A stretch of DNA of 64,000 bases, taken from Streptomyces sp. NBC_00490. GTDB lineage: Bacteria; Actinomycetota; Actinomycetes; Streptomycetales; Streptomycetaceae. This document shows positions 61,088-64,000 of the stretch, piece after piece. The notes beneath the pieces were generated by a model that had not been told where the DNA came from, did not search any database, and was given only the letters and a program-made list of their open reading frames with translations. The translations under genes and the position numbers were made by a program. The first letter of the stretch is position 1. Each line of letters begins with the position of its first letter. The DNA lies in NCBI RefSeq assembly GCF_036013645.1, contig NZ_CP107869.1, positions 6,448,001 through 6,512,000 on the forward strand. The letters run 5' to 3'.

Positions 61088-61894
61088 ATGCCGATCGACC
61101 ACGCCCACCGCAGCTACGAAGCCCTCGTCGCCGAAGGCTCCTCCGTGCCCACCGAAGGCTGGGACTTCTCCTGGTTCGAGGGGCGGGCCAGCGAGGAGCG
61201 GCCCTCCTGGGGGTACGCCGTGGCCAAGGCCGGGCGCCTCTCCCGGGCCACCGCCGCGCTGGACGTCCAGACCGGGGGAGGGGAGGTCCTGAACTTCGCA
61301 CTCGGCAGGGCGGCGGAGAGCTCGAAGGTGCCGGCCCTCGTCGTCGCCACCGAGGGCTGGCCGCCCAACGTGGCCAAGGCCACCGCGCTGCTCCGCCCCC
61401 ACGGCGTCGCCGTCGTCGCCTCGCCCGAGGACGCCCCGCTGCCCTTCGCGGACGCGGCCTTCGACCTCGTCACCAGCCGCCATCCCGTCGCCCCCGACTG
61501 GCCGGAGATCGCACGCGTGCTCCAGCCGGGCGGCACCTACTTCGCCCAGCACGTGGGCCCGCACAGCGTCTTCGAGCTCGTCGAGCACTTCCTCGGGCCG
61601 CTCCCCGCCGAACAGAGCGCGAACCGCCACCCCGACCGCGAACGCGCCGGCGCCGAGGCCGCGGGGCTGGAGGTCGTCGATCTGCGTGCGGAGCGGCTGC
61701 GGGTCGAGTTCCACGACATCGGGGCCGTGGTCCACTTCCTGCGCAAGGTGGTGTGGATGGTGCCGGGCTTCACCGTCGAGGCGTACCAGCCCCAACTCCG
61801 CGCCCTGCACGAGCGGATCGAGTCCGAGGGGCCGTTCGTCGCCCACAGCACCCGCCATCTCTTCGACGTCCGGAAACCCGCGTCTCACGCGTGA
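61088..61894 (+). CDS. SAM-dependent methyltransferase
   Basis: A 268-residue class I methyltransferase of the Methyltransf_11/UbiE-like kind. The glycine motif is degenerate (LDVQTGGGEVLNFAL), followed by APLPFADAAFDLVTSRH and the post-motif IARVLQPGGTYFAQHVG. The substrate is unknown. It has no obvious ribosome-binding site close to ATG 61088. Its last 10 nt overlap the convergent glycosylase-like gene. A decayed copy of its middle and end lies 1.5 kb upstream. Confidence 0.86.
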   Translation: MPIDHAHRSYEALVAEGSSVPTEGWDFSWFEGRASEERPSWGYAVAKAGRLSRATAALDVQTGGGEVLNFALGRAAESSKVPALVVATEGWPPNVAKATALLRPHGVAVVASPEDAPLPFADAAFDLVTSRHPVAPDWPEIARVLQPGGTYFAQHVGPHSVFELVEHFLGPLPAEQSANRHPDRERAGAEAAGLEVVDLRAERLRVEFHDIGAVVHFLRKVVWMVPGFTVEAYQPQLRALHERIESEGPFVAHSTRHLFDVRKPASHA

Positions 61895-63051
61895 GGCCCG
61901 ACCGTCACCTCCCCGACCACCAACTCCGCCTCCGCCTCCAGCACTTCGCCCACCCGCTGCACCCGCTCTCCCAACTCCCGCTCCTGCCCCGCCGTGAGCC
62001 GCCGTAGCGGCTCCACCGTGACGGTCGTACGACGGCCCCGGCGCCGCTGATGCCAGACCCCGGCCACCACACCGTCGACCAGCAGCAGCGGAAAGTTGCC
62101 GGCCTGGCCGCCCGCCAGCGCCCGCCGGTACGCGGCACCGGGGAACAGCAGCTCACGCGACTGGGCGGCGATCCCGTACGCGTCGAAGTACGGCAGCAGC
62201 CGCACACCCCGTACCCCGTCCCGATCCCGGCCCCCGTCCCCGGGGAACTCCGTGTCGCCCGCCACCACCCAGGCCGCCGTCCCCTCGAAGTCGACCTCCT
62301 CGATCTCCCCGGCCTCCGCCATCCGCCCGAACAGCGCGCTCGACCAACCGCCGGGCGCCGCCAGCCACTTGGCGAACCACGCCGGGGTCCCGGGTCCGTA
62401 GGCGTGCAGATACCGTCGTACGAGAGTCCGTACGGCGTCGTCCGCCGGCAGCGGGTCGAAGTGCGGTGGGCGGGTGTACGTCACCTTGCGGCCACGGTTG
62501 GGGCCGAAGCACAGCGCGCCGGACCAGCCCGCCCGGTGCAGCACCTGCCGCCAGCGCGGCCACAGGGTCTGGAAGGCGGGCATCACCAGGTCACCGGCCC
62601 AGGCGCCGGTGCACGCCACGACCTCCTCGCCCAGCTCGTCCACGGTCAGGCACACCCCGTCCAGGGCGTCCCCGATCGCCGCCACGATCTGCCCGGCCTG
62701 CTCCTCGGTGACCCGTACGTCCGGCGCGAACACCGTCCCGGCCGGGACGGCCGGCAACGCGGCGCACCACAGTGGGAGTTCGGCCGTGGGCAGCAGATGG
62801 ACGGTTCCGCGCGGGCCGTGCGTCTTCACCAGTGACCGGTCCTCCCAGAGCACCTCGCGCACGTGCGACCGTGTCGTCCCCTCGGTCCGCAACCCGATCG
62901 ACAGCTCGGCCGCGGACAGCACCTGCGCATGCGCTCCGAGCATCGTGGCGACCACGTCGGCGACCGGGACGCCCGGCTTCGCGGGAGTGGCCAGGAACTG
63001 CCGTTCGAGTCGGCGTGCGCTCGCCTCGGCCCATGTGATCCTCAACGTCAT
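61885..63051 (-). CDS. AlkZ/YcaQ-like winged-helix DNA glycosylase candidate
   Basis: A 388-residue HTH_42-family protein. Typical elements: an N-terminal winged-helix start (ADVVATMLGAHAQVLSAAELSIGLR), TRSHVREVLWEDRSLVKTHGPRGTVHLLP, and a C-terminal LLPYFDAYGIAAQSRELLFPG and LLVDGVVAGVWHQRRRGR. In AlkZ the catalytic motif is Gln-x-Gln and in YcaQ Gln-x-Asp; here the aligned triplet reads His41-Ala42-Gln43. The family excises bulky N-alkyl or cross-linked bases, often for self-resistance, but no biosynthetic genes are adjacent. Activity needs testing. Confidence 0.8.
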   Translation of the reverse strand: MTLRITWAEASARRLERQFLATPAKPGVPVADVVATMLGAHAQVLSAAELSIGLRTEGTTRSHVREVLWEDRSLVKTHGPRGTVHLLPTAELPLWCAALPAVPAGTVFAPDVRVTEEQAGQIVAAIGDALDGVCLTVDELGEEVVACTGAWAGDLVMPAFQTLWPRWRQVLHRAGWSGALCFGPNRGRKVTYTRPPHFDPLPADDAVRTLVRRYLHAYGPGTPAWFAKWLAAPGGWSSALFGRMAEAGEIEEVDFEGTAAWVVAGDTEFPGDGGRDRDGVRGVRLLPYFDAYGIAAQSRELLFPGAAYRRALAGGQAGNFPLLLVDGVVAGVWHQRRRGRRTTVTVEPLRRLTAGQERELGERVQRVGEVLEAEAELVVGEVTVGPHA

Positions 63052-63579
63052 GCTGCGACGCTAGGCCGGAACGAGGTCAGTTCCTGTCCTCTATGGAGAC
63101 GCGTGGAGAGCGGCAGTCATCTTATTTGGGCAAATCGGGCAATCGTCGCATCAATGCCTCATCCCCCCTTCGTATCCATGGGATTCACGAGGTTTCCACA
63201 TCGTTATCACCGTCAACTCGCTTCTTACCTTGATCTCACGTAAGTTCGGACCAAGGTAATTCGCGTGAGCAAAGTTGCGCGGGCGGCACCGCGCGGCGGA
63301 GGGGGCTGCGCGGTGCGCTGCCTTCGCAGCTCACCGGCCTCCTCGTGGAATCGGCGCCCGGCGTCAAGCGGAGGTTCGCGGCCGGGTCACCCACCTGGGG
63401 GATGCGAGCACAAGTCGTCGTGCATCCGGCAAGCCGCCCCAAAGCCTCCGGATCCCTGTGGAATCCACCCGATTGCCTTGGGAATCCGCTGTGATTCGGC
63501 CATGAATCCTCCGTGAGCGGGGCCTTTCCAGGCCATCGGCCCGTCGCCGTCCGACTCCGGAGAGTAGTTGTGGCACGCC
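63052..63579. other. Gene-poor structured region upstream of uppS
   Basis: No credible coding sequence. It holds a pseudoknot-capable set of arms (63225-63269), two successive hairpins (63286-63316, 9-bp stem; 63317-63330, 5-bp stem with CTTC loop), a 6-bp stem-loop near 63400-63427, and three GAATCC hexamers spaced 21-22 bp (63461, 63482, 63504). Confidence 0.55.
63225..63269 (+). other. Interleaved inverted repeats able to form an H-type pseudoknot
   Basis: TTACCTTG (63225-63232) pairs with CAAGGTAA (63252-63259), and CTCACG (63235-63240) inside the first loop pairs with CGTGAG (63264-63269). The 8-bp and 6-bp perfect arms cross each other. It could be an RNA pseudoknot or two overlapping operators. 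Confidence 0.5.
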
Positions 63580-63669
63580 GATGCACGCAGCATCACTTAC
63601 GAAGGGTTATGGTGGAAACCCCCCCTCGGGCCGGTCCGTCTCCCCCCCCACGGACCGGCCCGTTTTTTT
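63580..63669 (+). ncRNA. Candidate small RNA with C-rich loops (6C-like)
   Basis: Runs from a small hairpin GATGC-ACGCA-GCATC (63580-63594) through a linker with a run of seven C (63619-63625) to an intrinsic terminator whose loop carries eight C. Two runs of at least six C recall the actinobacterial 6C RNA, but I could pair only the second as a clean C-loop hairpin. Start not determined. Confidence 0.38.
63627..63669 (+). terminator. Strong intrinsic terminator with C-rich loop
   Basis: Perfect 13-bp stem (CGGGCCGGTCCGT with ACGGACCGGCCCG), loop of ten nt with eight C, then seven T. It ends a transcript with no visible coding gene, implying a small RNA. Confidence 0.92.
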
Positions 63670-63793
63670 ATGGGTCGACGTGCGGCTCCGCCCTGTTGGG
63701 TGACCGGCAACTCGACCCGGACTCAAGTCTTCCTCCACCACAGCGGTAGGCTTCCGCCCGCGGGGACCGCCGTACGGAGGGGCTGACAAGAAC

Positions 63794-64000
63794 GTGAACC
63801 TGCGCGACAAGCTGCGCGGCCTGCTGGTCAGGCTGTACGCGCGCCGGGTGGAAGGCCACCTGGACCACGCTCAGGTGCCCAAGCACATCGGCGTCATCAT
63901 GGATGGCAACCGCCGCTGGGCGAAGGCCGCCGGCTCCACCACCGTGCACGGTCACCGCGCTGGAGCCGAGAAGATCGAGGAGTTCCTCGGCTGGTGCTCC
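63794..64000 (+). CDS. uppS: Isoprenyl transferase (undecaprenyl diphosphate synthase), 3' end outside the window
   Basis: The first 69 codons are visible, beginning at GTG 63794 and open to the window edge. After VNLRDKLRGLLVRLYARRVEG comes the cis-prenyltransferase signature HIGVIMDGNRRWAKAAG with the catalytic Asp of MDGN, followed by the HxxG-like HGHRAGAEKIEEF. It makes the polyprenyl diphosphate carrier for cell-wall and glycan assembly. Expression is separated from the upstream small RNA by a strong terminator. Confidence 0.9.
   Translation, partial: MNLRDKLRGLLVRLYARRVEGHLDHAQVPKHIGVIMDGNRRWAKAAGSTTVHGHRAGAEKIEEFLGWCS

Noticed and set aside
63265..63749. Several short open frames in the region before uppS
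   Set aside because: All lack a ribosome-binding site and plausible composition, and they overlap hairpins and the terminator.
1..64000. tRNA genes, rRNA, CRISPR arrays, prophage or integrase sites
   Set aside because: No cloverleaf with CCA-adjacent arms, no regular spacer repeats and no phage or integrase genes were seen by eye.

Overview
This window looks like chromosomal DNA of a Streptomyces. The DNA is strongly GC-rich with G/C-ending codons, genes are often coupled by 4-nt ATGA or GTGA overlaps, GTG and TTG starts are common, and the content is typical of the genus: GTP-type pckG, a chitinase under a DasR-type operator, SigE-family sigma factor, Tad pilus genes, type VII-like secreted proteins and a copper radical oxidase. 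No tRNA, rRNA, CRISPR array, transposase or phage structural gene was seen. Functions were inferred by reading the sequence, without database searches.

Layout. 1-6.3 kb: a coupled four-gene glycan operon (GT2 glycosyltransferase, cut by the window edge; ArnT/PMT-like transferase; GT2-GtrA fusion; secreted copper radical oxidase with an Excalibur tail). 6.3-10.1 kb: a Mut7-C protein, an MFS exporter with its coupled TetR repressor and operator, and a hemolysin III/PAQR membrane protein. 10.4-12.4 kb: pckG and a strong terminator. 12.5-22.2 kb: two convergent arms built around a TerY-P-like signalling triad (VWA, PP2C, kinase) facing a TelA / VWA-lipoprotein / binding-protein arm. 22.4-26 kb: a small protein behind a Fur-like palindrome, an alanine-type aminotransferase, a Ser/Ala-rich membrane protein and a secreted serine protease. 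26-33.2 kb: a D-amino-acid and sugar-acid catabolic cluster (D-aminoacylase, PLP amino-acid deaminase, pfkB kinase, IclR, RidA, GntP). 33.3-41.6 kb: a small PH-like protein and its paralogue, a zinc carboxypeptidase, an RsbW-like ATPase, an Nramp-like transporter, a SigE-type sigma factor with its membrane partner, and a GH18 chitinase. 41.9-53.2 kb: a Tad/Flp pilus locus with an embedded two-component system and a terminal OmpA-domain protein. 53.2-59.6 kb: AhpD-like and DUF192 proteins, a lipoprotein/secreted-protein pair, and a five-gene type VII-like operon on the minus strand. 59.6-64 kb: decayed gene relics, an LLM flavin oxidoreductase, a methyltransferase convergent with an AlkZ-like glycosylase, a structured intergenic region with a candidate small RNA, and the start of uppS.

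The most distinctive observations are: (1) a 114-bp repeat, related to an intergenic repeat also present elsewhere in the window, inserted in frame almost three times in a pfkB kinase gene; (2) the copper oxidase-Excalibur fusion coupled to three glycosyltransferases; (3) the two-armed TerY-P/TelA locus with two related orphan binding proteins; (4) the type VII-like operon; (5) a decayed duplicate of the methyltransferase/glycosylase gene junction next to the intact pair; (6) a structured region before uppS with a pseudoknot-capable element and a C-rich terminator RNA.
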